Shown here: positions 1 through 9,387 of the stretch, piece after piece
Position numbering within the stretch: the first letter of the stretch is position 1
How the letters are laid out: every line of letters starts with the position of its first letter
From: Candidatus Aegiribacteria sp.
Lineage (GTDB): Bacteria; Fermentibacterota; Fermentibacteria; Fermentibacterales; JCC-6
Direction of reading: 5' to 3'
Assembly (NCBI GenBank): GCA_030620995.1
Contig: JAUXIK010000001.1
Coordinates: 1 to 64,000 of the forward strand
Length of the DNA stretch: 64,000 nt
Made by a program: the position numbers and the translations under genes
Notes under the pieces: model-generated
What the model was told of the DNA's origin: nothing
What the model saw: the letters and a program-made list of their open reading frames with translations, nothing else
Database searches by the model: none

Positions 1-54
1 AAAGTATGTGTCCATGTCGATGTGAAAGATAGTGCGGGTAGTGACAGTCACTAT

Positions 55-303
55 TTATTCGGAGTAGTGGAAATCAAGAGTCCAGGTGAGATCAGATGTG
101 TCAAAATGAATTTCATAAACATCCTCTCCTTCAGTACGTACAACGTAATGAAAAAGAGGATAAGCTCCCTCGCGGCTTTCCCATTTTGAGGATACCGAAA
201 CGATATGGTACACATGTCCGTTCCACCTGTAACGGCACGGCCGCACTGTTCCTCCGGTGAAATGACTGATCATTTCGACCGGTTCATCATACCTGGTCAC
301 CAC
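55..303 (-). CDS. small hypothetical protein, DUF6504-like
   Basis: ORF track; pattern 'PCRYRWNGHVYHIVSVSSKWE...YPLFHYVVRTEGEDVYEIHFD..DLTWTL' resembles small DUF6504-type proteins. Confidence 0.5.
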   Translation of the reverse strand: MVTRYDEPVEMISHFTGGTVRPCRYRWNGHVYHIVSVSSKWESREGAYPLFHYVVRTEGEDVYEIHFDTSDLTWTLDFHYSE

Positions 304-474
304 GCTCCCGCCTCCTCCATAACTCTAAAATAGTAAACATATGTTTACCAGTCAAGATAAGTATGAAAAAGGGAAATTGACACTGCCCGATCAGTGCCGG
401 TATTATGTTCGTGGAATGAAGATAACGTGAAACACTGAATGATTGTATGAGACAACTTTAACCGGATCAGGAAG

Positions 475-2256
475 ATGCGACTGACAGATAAAAAACAGTT
501 TGTTGCTGTTTTTCTTGCTTTTACAGCTATACTTATCCTTAATGCTCTGATCTACATGCCTTTTATCTCAGATGATGCCCTGATATCCATGCGCTATTCC
601 CGGAGACTGGCAAGCGGTAACGGATTGACATGGACAGAAGGCCCCAGAGTGGAAGGATACTCCAATCTTCTCTGGGTTCTTCTAACAGCGGCCGGTGTAT
701 GCATCGGAATTGATGGTGTTGTCACAGTTAGACTGCTGGGAATTCTCTCTATGATTGGCGTTATTTTCAGCATACTCTTCACTTACAGAAGGAACAGCCG
801 TGGAGTATGTATAGTTGTTCTGCTCTTCGCTGTTCTATCTGCCCCGATTGCGGTCTGGACTATTGGAGGTCTTGAACAACCACTTGTTGCCTTTCTACTG
901 GCACTCTCCATTCCTTTGACATGGCGGATAATTGACCATCGGGAAGCGGATGCCGGACTATTTCTGACCTCTTCCATCCCTCTTGCATTTCTGTGTATAA
1001 CAAGACCTGACGGAGTTCTTTTTACATTTGCCGCTGTTCTGGTGCTGCTTTTCTCAGGTCATGGAAGAAAATCTTTTCTTCTTGCCGTACTTCCAGCTCT
1101 GTTTATTCTGTTTCAGCTTGGCTTCCGACTCTCTTACTATGGGGATTATCTGCCAAACACAGCCAGGATCAAGATTCACCCGTCCGCCCATTACATTTTC
1201 TGCGGTATGAAATACATTCTTCGGGGTGGATTCGTTCTTTTTCCCCTGTCACTGTTTTCCTTCGCTGCAACCATCATAGCTATTCGAAAAAAGCATACGA
1301 GAACCCTCCTGCCGGCAGCAATGGCACTATTATGGATCATCTATCTGATATTGATAGGAGGAGATAACTTTCCGGCATACAGGCATTTCGTTCCACTGAT
1401 TGTTCTTTTTACCTGCATCAGCATCGAAGAGTTACGGCAGATAAAGGTTAGAAGGGTTTTCAGTACAGTGATGATGGTTGCAGCAGCGCTGCTTCTCTTT
1501 ATCATACTTCAGCTCACCGATTCGAGGATCCGTACAGCCCGGGAAGAACGATGGGAATGGGATGGGCAGGTAATAGGTCTTGTGCTTAAAGAGGCCTTTG
1601 CAGAAAAAGAACCTCTTCTTGCAGTTACTGCCGCGGGAACACTACCCTACTGGTCTGAACTGCCCTCACTTGATATGCTGGGTCTGAATGACAGGTATCT
1701 GGCTATGAATCAGGGAGAAAACAAAAGGGAGGGTCTTCCAGGGCATAACATATGCAACCCTGACTATATACTGGAAAAGAAACCTGATATCATCAGTTTC
1801 AATGCTGCCGGCGAACCAATAGGTTTCGCGCTTGCGGAAGATCTGTCAGCATCAGAGGAATTCAGAAAACTGTACAGACAGATAAACATCAGAGGAACCC
1901 GGCCATACACTCACCAGGGATTACTCTGGTTCAATACGGAAAGCCCTTTGATCGGAATTGAGAAAACTGCTGATTCTATCGTGATACCGGCCTATTTCTT
2001 CAACATGTACGAACACACTGTTATGCACACACAGAATGGAATTCCGGGTGTGACCATAGCAGCGGGTATGCGTGCAGGCATTGTTCTGACCAATATATCC
2101 AATGCGGACGAGTGGATCCCCGGGGAGCAGCCTGATCAATTTGCCGTAACGCTTCAAGCGGTTGGAGATTCTCTCATAATAGAACTGAATACAGAGGATA
2201 CAGAACCGGTTTTTATCGAGACAGTTGTTCTGAAGCAAATAGGTGCCGGGGTTTAA
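475..2256 (+). CDS. GT-C/ArnT-like polytopic membrane glycosyltransferase
   Basis: 593-aa ORF, multiple TM segments, N-terminal 'ISDDALISMRYSRRLASGNGLTWTEGPRVEGYSNLLW' motif typical of GT39/AftB-like enzymes. Confidence 0.75.
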   Translation: MRLTDKKQFVAVFLAFTAILILNALIYMPFISDDALISMRYSRRLASGNGLTWTEGPRVEGYSNLLWVLLTAAGVCIGIDGVVTVRLLGILSMIGVIFSILFTYRRNSRGVCIVVLLFAVLSAPIAVWTIGGLEQPLVAFLLALSIPLTWRIIDHREADAGLFLTSSIPLAFLCITRPDGVLFTFAAVLVLLFSGHGRKSFLLAVLPALFILFQLGFRLSYYGDYLPNTARIKIHPSAHYIFCGMKYILRGGFVLFPLSLFSFAATIIAIRKKHTRTLLPAAMALLWIIYLILIGGDNFPAYRHFVPLIVLFTCISIEELRQIKVRRVFSTVMMVAAALLLFIILQLTDSRIRTAREERWEWDGQVIGLVLKEAFAEKEPLLAVTAAGTLPYWSELPSLDMLGLNDRYLAMNQGENKREGLPGHNICNPDYILEKKPDIISFNAAGEPIGFALAEDLSASEEFRKLYRQINIRGTRPYTHQGLLWFNTESPLIGIEKTADSIVIPAYFFNMYEHTVMHTQNGIPGVTIAAGMRAGIVLTNISNADEWIPGEQPDQFAVTLQAVGDSLIIELNTEDTEPVFIETVVLKQIGAGV

Positions 2257-2358
2257 AACTTAGCATTCAGCAAATCGGGTCAGGGCTAAAAAATTAGCAT
2301 TGGAAACGCTAATTTTATAGACCCGACCCTTAACGCTAAGTTTTAAACCCCGGCACCT
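2241..2358. repeat. nested inverted-repeat element (REP/MITE-like; also a likely bidirectional terminator)
   Basis: 24-nt perfect outer arms AGGTGCCGGGGTTTAAAACTTAGC (2241-2264) / complement (2335-2358); CGGGTC 2276-2281 / GACCCG 2320-2325; inner hairpin AAAATTAGC 2290-2298 / GCTAATTTT 2308-2316. Confidence 0.85.
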
Positions 2359-3116
2359 TTCATTATTCGGTGAAGGCGCCAGATATCTCTCAGCGCTCTT
2401 GGGATTCTTTTTATCAGCGGCAGCGGCGTAGCCCGGATCTCTCTCAGATGAATGGGGATTTCACGGATATTCACTTCTGCTCGTTGCGCTCTTATTACGA
2501 ATTCAGTGGGAAACATGTCCAGTTCAAATCCGCACCGGGCGGGAATACCCTCTATGGCTTTTCTCCAGATCACCTTTGGGCCATGAGTATCCGTTCCATC
2601 GTATCCGAGCAATGCTCTGAGAAGAAATGTCAGTGTGAGAGTCGCAGCCTTTCGAACGAGGGGGCGTTTATCAGCTTTCCCCGCAAGAACCTTGGAACCC
2701 TGTACAAAATCAACATTACCCGATGCAAGCAGCTTCAGGCCCCGAATCCAGAAATCAAGATCCAGCACATCCAGATCATCGACTATGAGAATATCCCCTT
2801 CAGCCTTTAGAAGGCCTGTTTTCATGGCAAGTCCGTAATTCGGATCAGTGAGGGAAACTGTATTGAGGGATGGATACTTTCCGGTGAGATTATGCAGCAG
2901 ATCAGGTGTGCTGTCCGTAGACCCATTCTCTATTACTGATATTCGAAATCCGGAAGGGAGCATTTCCAGAATCGGGACAAGCTGACTCTCCAGAATTCCT
3001 TCCTCATTAAAAACGGGAATGATAATTTCCACTTTTGAAGCACTCTCCGGACATGCATCCCGCAGGGACTCTGTATCCTGATTTGAATTTATCATGATAC
3101 TTCTTTTCTTCTGCAT
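2343..3116 (-). CDS. family 2 glycosyltransferase (dolichol-phosphate mannosyltransferase-like)
   Basis: 'VEIIIPVFNEEGILESQLVPIL...ISVIENGSTDSTPDLLHNL...ILIVDDLDVLD'. Confidence 0.85.
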   Translation of the reverse strand: MQKKRSIMINSNQDTESLRDACPESASKVEIIIPVFNEEGILESQLVPILEMLPSGFRISVIENGSTDSTPDLLHNLTGKYPSLNTVSLTDPNYGLAMKTGLLKAEGDILIVDDLDVLDLDFWIRGLKLLASGNVDFVQGSKVLAGKADKRPLVRKAATLTLTFLLRALLGYDGTDTHGPKVIWRKAIEGIPARCGFELDMFPTEFVIRAQRAEVNIREIPIHLREIRATPLPLIKRIPRALRDIWRLHRIMKGAGV

Positions 3117-3805
3117 CCAACTCTGGCTACGATCAGACTCAGCTCAAACAGGATATATAGAGGAAGGGTCAGCATTATCTGAGTCATCGGATCCGGAGGA
3201 GTCAGCAGAGCTGCTATGATAAGCAGTCCTACTATTATATGTCTTCTGAATCTTGCCAGAGAATGTGGAGTTACAATCCCCATCCTTACCAGTATAAGCA
3301 CCAGGACTGGAAGCTGAAATGCGATGCCGAAAAGGAGAATGAATCTGCCGAGGAAACTGATATAATTAGCAAGACTCCAGTCTCCCGTGATGTTTCCGGT
3401 TTCAAAACTGTGAAATACACCAATCACCGGTTTAAGCATAAGGAGCCAGGCGAATGCTGCTCCCGCAAGAAAAAGTATGACCGATACAATTGCTGCCCTG
3501 ACAGCTGTTTTCCTCTCCTTCCTGTACAATCCGGGAGAAACGAATCTCCAGAACTGATAGAATATTATCGGAGAAGAAACAATAATACCCGCAGTAAGCG
3601 AAAGATTGAGGTGAGCCGAGAAAGCCTCCGCCGGGGCCAGAGTCTGGAGTCTTTCGGGACCATGGCTGAGCACCAGTGTCATCAGTTGTCTGCTGAACAG
3701 GAAGGATATTATCACAGAACCTGCAAGCACTCCAAGGACAATGAATATCCGCTTCCTCATCTCTTCAAGGTGCTCCCAGAAACTGCCCTCGGTGATTTTT
3801 TTCAA
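3092..3805 (-). CDS. tatC: Sec-independent protein translocase TatC
   Basis: 'FWEHLEEMRKRIFIVLG..', 'PIIFYQFWRFVSPGLYRKERK', 'FGIAFQLPVLVLILVRMGIVTPHSLARFRRHIIVGLLIIAALLTPPDPMTQIML'. Confidence 0.95.
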   Translation of the reverse strand: MKKITEGSFWEHLEEMRKRIFIVLGVLAGSVIISFLFSRQLMTLVLSHGPERLQTLAPAEAFSAHLNLSLTAGIIVSSPIIFYQFWRFVSPGLYRKERKTAVRAAIVSVILFLAGAAFAWLLMLKPVIGVFHSFETGNITGDWSLANYISFLGRFILLFGIAFQLPVLVLILVRMGIVTPHSLARFRRHIIVGLLIIAALLTPPDPMTQIMLTLPLYILFELSLIVARVGCRRKEVS

Positions 3806-3812
3806 TTTAAAT

Positions 3813-4901
3813 TTACGCCCTCAGAATACTTAGAACCTGCGGAAGAATATCCTCTTCCTGATCAGCTGTCATATGAGTTAACCTGCAATCACCCCAGCCG
3901 AAGGGGAGAGCCCATATCCGCCCGCTTCTTCGGGTTTTCTTATCATGCTGAAGCAGTCTGGCGAGTACTTCAGAAGAAGGTATTCCCTCGATTTCTGTAG
4001 GCAGACCGCTTAATTCCAGAAAGTGCTTTATCTCATCCGGAAGATTACTGTTTCCACCTAATCTGACAGCAACAGCGGCTTCAGCAATCATGCCCAGACC
4101 AACCGATTCTCCATGAGACAGTCTGAATTCACTCGCGCTCTCAAGAACATGTCCGACTGTATGTCCAAGGTTCAGAAGCATTCTGGAACCATTCTCAAGC
4201 AGATCTTCAGAGACTATTTCACCTTTTACCTTGAGACATCTTTCTATCATCTCAAGAATCTGATCTGATGAGTATTCTGCCTTACTCACTTCCTGAATAA
4301 TGGTCTTGATTCCCGGATCACCAATCAGTGCTGTCTTCAATGCTTCTGCCATACCGTTCCGGAATTCCCTCTCAGGGAGCGTATCAAGATATTCGGGTGA
4401 TATCACGATCATCTCTGCCGGGTGAAAAGTACCTACCTGGTTCTTTACTCCGGCAAGATTCACACCGGTTTTCCCTCCAAGGCATGCATCCACCATTGAC
4501 AGGAGTGTGGTGGGAACGAGCATGAGTCTCAGTCCTCTCAGGTAAGTTGATGCTGCCATTGCACCTATATCACACGTCAGTCCGCCTCCTATTACAATTA
4601 AAGGAGTATCTCTCCGGACTCCCGCTCCAGCCATGCTTCCCCAGATCTGATCAAGAGTAAACGTATTTTTCAGTTCCTCTGAGGCATCCATCAGATAAAG
4701 ACCGGAAGATGTGGAAAAAAGAGACTGCAGCTGATGATGGAACAGTCTTCCAACTTCCGAATCAACAATAAGAAAGGAACTCTTCCATTCGTCCGTCAGT
4801 TCTTTCATCCAGTTCGATCCGTCAGCACTCGCATATGTGTGAACTACTGTAACGGGATCATTGATATGCCATCTGAGATTAATGTGTTTCATATAGCTCA
4901 C
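3813..4901 (-). CDS. aroB: 3-dehydroquinate synthase
   Basis: 'IGGGLTCDIGAMAASTYLRGLRLMLVPTTLLSMVDACLGGKTGVNLAGVKNQVGTFHPAEMI', 'LNLGHTVGHVLE'. Confidence 0.95.
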   Translation of the reverse strand: MSYMKHINLRWHINDPVTVVHTYASADGSNWMKELTDEWKSSFLIVDSEVGRLFHHQLQSLFSTSSGLYLMDASEELKNTFTLDQIWGSMAGAGVRRDTPLIVIGGGLTCDIGAMAASTYLRGLRLMLVPTTLLSMVDACLGGKTGVNLAGVKNQVGTFHPAEMIVISPEYLDTLPEREFRNGMAEALKTALIGDPGIKTIIQEVSKAEYSSDQILEMIERCLKVKGEIVSEDLLENGSRMLLNLGHTVGHVLESASEFRLSHGESVGLGMIAEAAVAVRLGGNSNLPDEIKHFLELSGLPTEIEGIPSSEVLARLLQHDKKTRRSGRIWALPFGWGDCRLTHMTADQEEDILPQVLSILRA

Positions 4902-6241
4902 GGCCCCCAGACAAACCAGATGAACGCGGCTCCGGCAATAGTTGCGGCAAGGGTGAAGGGAAGCCCTATTTTAACAAAGTCCATGAAGGATACTTTGAAT
5001 CCGTTCTTTCTCAGAACGGATACGGATACGATGTTCGCTGCGGCGCCAACCGGTGAAATATTACCGCCAAGACAAGCTCCTATGAGCAAGCCGAATGTAA
5101 GATAATAGTGACTCTGGCCAAGATCACCCAGAGTCTGCGCTATTGCGTGTGTTACCGGAATCATAGCGGTAACATAGGGAACATTATCAATAAAAGCGCT
5201 GAATACCACAGCGCTTGTAACTATTAACAGGAAAGCCAGCAGGGGGTTGTTGCCCGATACACCTGCCAGGAATACGCCTATTTTATCCATGACTCCAAAC
5301 TGCTCCAGAGCTCCAACCATGAAGAAGATTCCTGCCAGCAGAAAGAGTGTGTCCCAGTCAAATCCTCTCAGGATCGTTCTTGTAGATCGATTGCAATATT
5401 TCTCTCCACACGTGTTTCGAGGATGCTTTCTTCTGTAAACAGAGTGCCAGATAACAGCGACGGCTCCGCCTGCTGCGCAGAGGAGACCTGCTTCCAGACC
5501 GACACCGGGAAAGAAGAAGCTGAGAACAGCCAGTCCGAGAATCACACCTGCAAGCACCCATGCCGGAAACCAGCTGTTTACATCCGGGATTTTCACCACA
5601 GGCAAAGCTCGCGGATCTCTTCTGAGAAACTTGTGAAGTACAAAGAAGGAAGCTATGGCTCCAATCTGAACGGCGAAGAATATGCCTGGTTTTCCGTCCA
5701 TGAAAAAGAAATCATTGAAGTCCATGTTTTCAGCGGCTGCGAGAATCATACTGGGGGGATCACCGATAAGAGTAGCCGTTCCCTGGAGATTACTGGCAAC
5801 TGCAATTCCTATAAGGAGACCTACCGGATTCGCGTCCAGTTTTCTTGCAACCTCAAGGGCTATGGGGGCAACGATCATAACAGTTGCGACGTTTTCGACA
5901 AAAATGGAGATCACCCCTGAAAGAATGCACAGATACATGGCTGCATGGCCGTAATCCCTGGATCTGGTAACAATATGCGCTGCAAGGTGTCCCGGTATCC
6001 CGGCTTCAATAATAACTTCAGCAATTAGCAGAATACCGGAGAATATAAGCAGTACACTGAAATTGATTCCTGAGAAAACAGTGCTCATTTCATGCCAGCC
6101 CGCAAAGCATCCCAGTATCAGACTGCAGAAAATGGCCAGAGCAGCGGATATCCAGATTGCAAGTCCCCGTTTTTTATGAGCGACAGCAATATAGGCGTAC
6201 GCTGCCAGGAAAAAGATCGAAAATACCAGACCTGAATTCAA
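4898..6241 (-). CDS. ArsB/NhaD/CitM-type (SLC13-like) ion transporter
   Basis: about 12 TM segments; 'VENVATVMIVAPIALEVARKL', 'FIDNVPYVTAMIPV', 'ACLGGNISPVGAAANIVSV'. Confidence 0.85.
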   Translation of the reverse strand: MNSGLVFSIFFLAAYAYIAVAHKKRGLAIWISAALAIFCSLILGCFAGWHEMSTVFSGINFSVLLIFSGILLIAEVIIEAGIPGHLAAHIVTRSRDYGHAAMYLCILSGVISIFVENVATVMIVAPIALEVARKLDANPVGLLIGIAVASNLQGTATLIGDPPSMILAAAENMDFNDFFFMDGKPGIFFAVQIGAIASFFVLHKFLRRDPRALPVVKIPDVNSWFPAWVLAGVILGLAVLSFFFPGVGLEAGLLCAAGGAVAVIWHSVYRRKHPRNTCGEKYCNRSTRTILRGFDWDTLFLLAGIFFMVGALEQFGVMDKIGVFLAGVSGNNPLLAFLLIVTSAVVFSAFIDNVPYVTAMIPVTHAIAQTLGDLGQSHYYLTFGLLIGACLGGNISPVGAAANIVSVSVLRKNGFKVSFMDFVKIGLPFTLAATIAGAAFIWFVWGP

Positions 6242-6243
6242 TT

Positions 6244-6897
6244 TCAGTTTCCCGGATGGTACTCTACAAGAGTCAGTGTGCTGTCAGCTGTGGAACTGGA
6301 AACCATTCCAACATTCGGAGCAAGCCATATATGCCTGCTTACTGTAGTAGTCTCAGGGTTGAATCCGCTGACTCGTATCCAGTTAACAGTCGTCTCATAC
6401 TGACGGATATGATAGCAATCCGACCATTCTCCGTCAGGACTTGTTTCAATTCCCAGTACAGTTGAAATCCTTTTCCAGTCATGGCTTATTGTGACTCCCT
6501 GGCTGACTGCAAATGTTGAAATGCTGTCAGTTCTTGTGTATCCGGAAACAAGAGGCCAGTCCAGCCATATCACCCATGCCTGATATAGAGGAACTTCATA
6601 TCCATTGAACATGACCCGATGATCTTCGTAGTGTTCGAGCTGGCCGCTTCCATCAATCCAGTACGAGTAGTCCGCTCCGGAAAGAACCCTGTAGCACGCT
6701 CTCTCTCCGACTTCTGTCTGATCAATGACTGTAACAATCAGACTGCCGCTCTCATTAATGGAATACTCCCACTGGCTGCCTATACTGCTTATCGGAAAGT
6801 AGTCTGAACCCAACCTGTAAAACAACGGATTCCTGTCACAACCAACCAGTGTCGCGATCAGCACAATTGACAGGATCAGTATCAGTAACTTCATCAC
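6244..6897 (-). CDS. predicted lipoprotein of unknown function
   Basis: signal peptide with lipobox 'LVGC'. Confidence 0.65.
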   Translation of the reverse strand: MMKLLILILSIVLIATLVGCDRNPLFYRLGSDYFPISSIGSQWEYSINESGSLIVTVIDQTEVGERACYRVLSGADYSYWIDGSGQLEHYEDHRVMFNGYEVPLYQAWVIWLDWPLVSGYTRTDSISTFAVSQGVTISHDWKRISTVLGIETSPDGEWSDCYHIRQYETTVNWIRVSGFNPETTTVSRHIWLAPNVGMVSSSTADSTLTLVEYHPGN

Positions 6898-7421
6898 AGC
6901 GTCACCTCCCTGGAAATACCGAAAAGGAGAATGAATGAATCACCTGTTTCCATCTCACCAAGTACACTGGAGTAGTTTGCTCCAACTCTTCCCCTGAAGC
7001 CTGCTCCCATGCTGAAATCCCATCTCATTCCGACTCTCCAGAAAGGATCCCAGGATACAGGATCAGCTCCATTATTATTACTCAGCGAACTGCGACAGAT
7101 CCCGAATCCGCACTCTATCCCCGGATTGAATACATTGCCCCAGGGTCTTATGTAATAACCAATGTTTATTCCGGGTTTCAAAAGAGTGAAGGTTACCGAG
7201 CCCTGGTCAGTACTTCCAAATACACTTCCATTAATCCCACCTCCCACTTTCAGGGAAGGCGTGATGACCCAGGACGCGAACAATCCGACATCTACTCCGG
7301 TACTCAGACTGTTTCCCCATTGACCGGTGGGAAATGACGGACCTCCTGTCGCGACCAGTTCAATATCGATGGCTGCGCACGCTATCATGGCAGCAAATGT
7401 TAGTATCATGGCATATTTCAA
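6894..7421 (-). CDS. predicted secreted beta-barrel/outer-membrane protein
   Basis: signal peptide, alternating beta-strand pattern, terminal aromatic-rich strands. Confidence 0.5.
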   Translation of the reverse strand: MKYAMILTFAAMIACAAIDIELVATGGPSFPTGQWGNSLSTGVDVGLFASWVITPSLKVGGGINGSVFGSTDQGSVTFTLLKPGINIGYYIRPWGNVFNPGIECGFGICRSSLSNNNGADPVSWDPFWRVGMRWDFSMGAGFRGRVGANYSSVLGEMETGDSFILLFGISREVTL

Positions 7422-8197
7422 TGCAACCTACCTCCTTGTAAATCCAGAGCAGGCAGTGCCATATCCTGCATACCGGTCAGGATTTTCAATGATTCTCCCG
7501 CTACTTTTCTTAATGCGTTCTCCGCCAAACCTGGAAGGTTGTTCTCCTGGCTCAGATGCGCCAGAACACATACCTCCAGATTCTTATGACTAACCGAACC
7601 AAACAGCTCTGCGGCAGCCTGATTCGAGAGGTGACCGGTGGTTGACGCAATCCTCTGCTTCAGGCTCCATGGATAATTTCCTTCCCAGAGCATATCTTCA
7701 TCATGATTGAATTCCAGAACAAGTGCAGTACATCCGGAAAGGCTTTCCTTTACCAGAGGACTGGACTGCCCGAGATCAGTGGCGATTCCAAGCCGTCCGT
7801 TATCCCACTCAATTACATATCCTGACGGATCGGCTGCGTCATGAGCAACACTGAACGCACTTATCGAATATGCTCCAAAATCAATGCTGGTTCCGTTTGG
7901 AAATGCAATAACCTCCTGAATTTTACCGAGTCTTTGTCTGGAAGCGTTCAATGTTCCCTCTGTGGCAAAAACAGGAATCCTCCACTTTCTTGAAAGCACC
8001 CCGGCACCTTTTACATGATCCGAGTGTTCATGACTTACAAACAGCGCTTGAGGATGTATACCGGAAAAACCGGAATCAACAAGTCTGGAAGTGTGAACCT
8101 TTCCGCTCAATCCTGCGTCTATGAAAATCATTACCCCGTCATGTTCTACTGTAAAAGCATTGCCCCTGCTGCCGCTGGCGAGTACACCAAGCCTCAT
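7418..8197 (-). CDS. MBL-fold metallo-hydrolase (YycJ/WalJ-like)
   Basis: 'LGVLASGSRGNAFTVEHDGVMIFIDAGLSGK', 'FVSHEHSDHVKGAGVLSRKW'. Confidence 0.9.
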   Translation of the reverse strand: MRLGVLASGSRGNAFTVEHDGVMIFIDAGLSGKVHTSRLVDSGFSGIHPQALFVSHEHSDHVKGAGVLSRKWRIPVFATEGTLNASRQRLGKIQEVIAFPNGTSIDFGAYSISAFSVAHDAADPSGYVIEWDNGRLGIATDLGQSSPLVKESLSGCTALVLEFNHDEDMLWEGNYPWSLKQRIASTTGHLSNQAAAELFGSVSHKNLEVCVLAHLSQENNLPGLAENALRKVAGESLKILTGMQDMALPALDLQGGRLH

Positions 8198-9387
8198 AAT
8201 GCAGATCCTTCATCATTCGAAACACAATGAAATACAGCTGAATCAATCGGATACTCCGAATGCCCTGTCTGGCCCCAGAAATTTCTTAACATCCATGTAC
8301 TGTCAGAAGACAGTGAGTTAAGACTGAACACGCAGATGCCGCTGCACTTTCGCGCAAGTGCTTCTTGCGCACCAATTAGTGCGGAGGTAATCGATTGATT
8401 GTATATACCTATTCCATGAACTACTCTTGATGGATGAATACCGGTTCCAAGAATCGCCAGTTCCCTTGCCTTCGCTGAATCTGTGGTATAGACCATCGTA
8501 CAGACAAAATCAACAAGTCCCGCAGAAAGCCAATATCTCCAGTCGCAGGAATAATGGCTTGCAGCTTCGTATGGATCAGCCATTACAGCACATGACAGAA
8601 GTGTTTCCGGTGATTCTCCTCTTAAAGCGGATCTCACCGTCTCCACTGTCATGGTTACCTGACTGATTTTCCATTGAGACCACAATTCAGACAGTTCTTC
8701 CGCGCCACTGCTCCTCCTGAAGAGATCCAGAGGGTCCCTTCCCGTTTTGAAATAGAACGCTTCAACTGAGGATGATTCAAATCCAAAGAAGGGATTTGGA
8801 TAGCGAATGTAATCAAGGTGTATTCCATCAACATTGTACTCAGTCGCGATTTCAACGGCAATATCCGCGATAAATTCACGAACCGCGGGTACTGATGGAG
8901 ACAGAGTAGCTCCCACAAGTCCTTTTTCCTCACATTCCGTGCGCGAGTAATCTCTGCTTGATCGACCATATCTATCAGCGATAAACCAGTCAGGGTGGGA
9001 GTGCCAGATATGCGTTGAATCGGAAGGAGGCTGCGGAGCGGACCAAACAAGAAACGCATTTACCCATGCATGAACTTCCATTCCTCGAGGGCGAGCTCTC
9101 ATAATAATATATTCAAGCGGATCGAAATCCTCCTGAAAAGCAGCAAGTGGAAGTATGGAGGAATCGTAGTAGGCTTCCGCTCTGCCTACTACCTGAACGA
9201 TAAGACCATTCGCTCCAGCTTCAGCAGCGTTCTCTACAAGCGCATCTATCGCTTCAGGGCTGGTCAGTCCATCTCTCACAACCCAGAAGTATCTGCTTGA
9301 ACATGCAGGAGCAGTTCCCTGGACTGATCCTGCAAAAATCAGTATGACCGTAAGCAATACTGGTAATCCTGTCTTCATATTTCTCAC
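8194..9387 (-). CDS. family 10-like glycosyl hydrolase (GHL10/YngK-like), secreted
   Basis: 'ANGLIVQVVGRAEAYYDSSILPL', 'GMEVHAWVNAFLVWS', 'YNVDGIHLDYIRYP'. Confidence 0.85.
   Translation of the reverse strand: MRNMKTGLPVLLTVILIFAGSVQGTAPACSSRYFWVVRDGLTSPEAIDALVENAAEAGANGLIVQVVGRAEAYYDSSILPLAAFQEDFDPLEYIIMRARPRGMEVHAWVNAFLVWSAPQPPSDSTHIWHSHPDWFIADRYGRSSRDYSRTECEEKGLVGATLSPSVPAVREFIADIAVEIATEYNVDGIHLDYIRYPNPFFGFESSSVEAFYFKTGRDPLDLFRRSSGAEELSELWSQWKISQVTMTVETVRSALRGESPETLLSCAVMADPYEAASHYSCDWRYWLSAGLVDFVCTMVYTTDSAKARELAILGTGIHPSRVVHGIGIYNQSITSALIGAQEALARKCSGICVFSLNSLSSDSTWMLRNFWGQTGHSEYPIDSAVFHCVSNDEGSAL

Noticed and set aside
3239-4000. 253-aa plus-strand ORF
   Set aside because: Antisense to well-supported tatC and aroB; composition is typical of a shadow ORF.
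7998-8011. 14-nt match (accccggcaccttt) to the arm of the 2241-2358 element inside the MBL gene
   Set aside because: It encodes the family-typical HSDHVKGAGVLSRKW motif and has no paired arm nearby; most likely coincidental.
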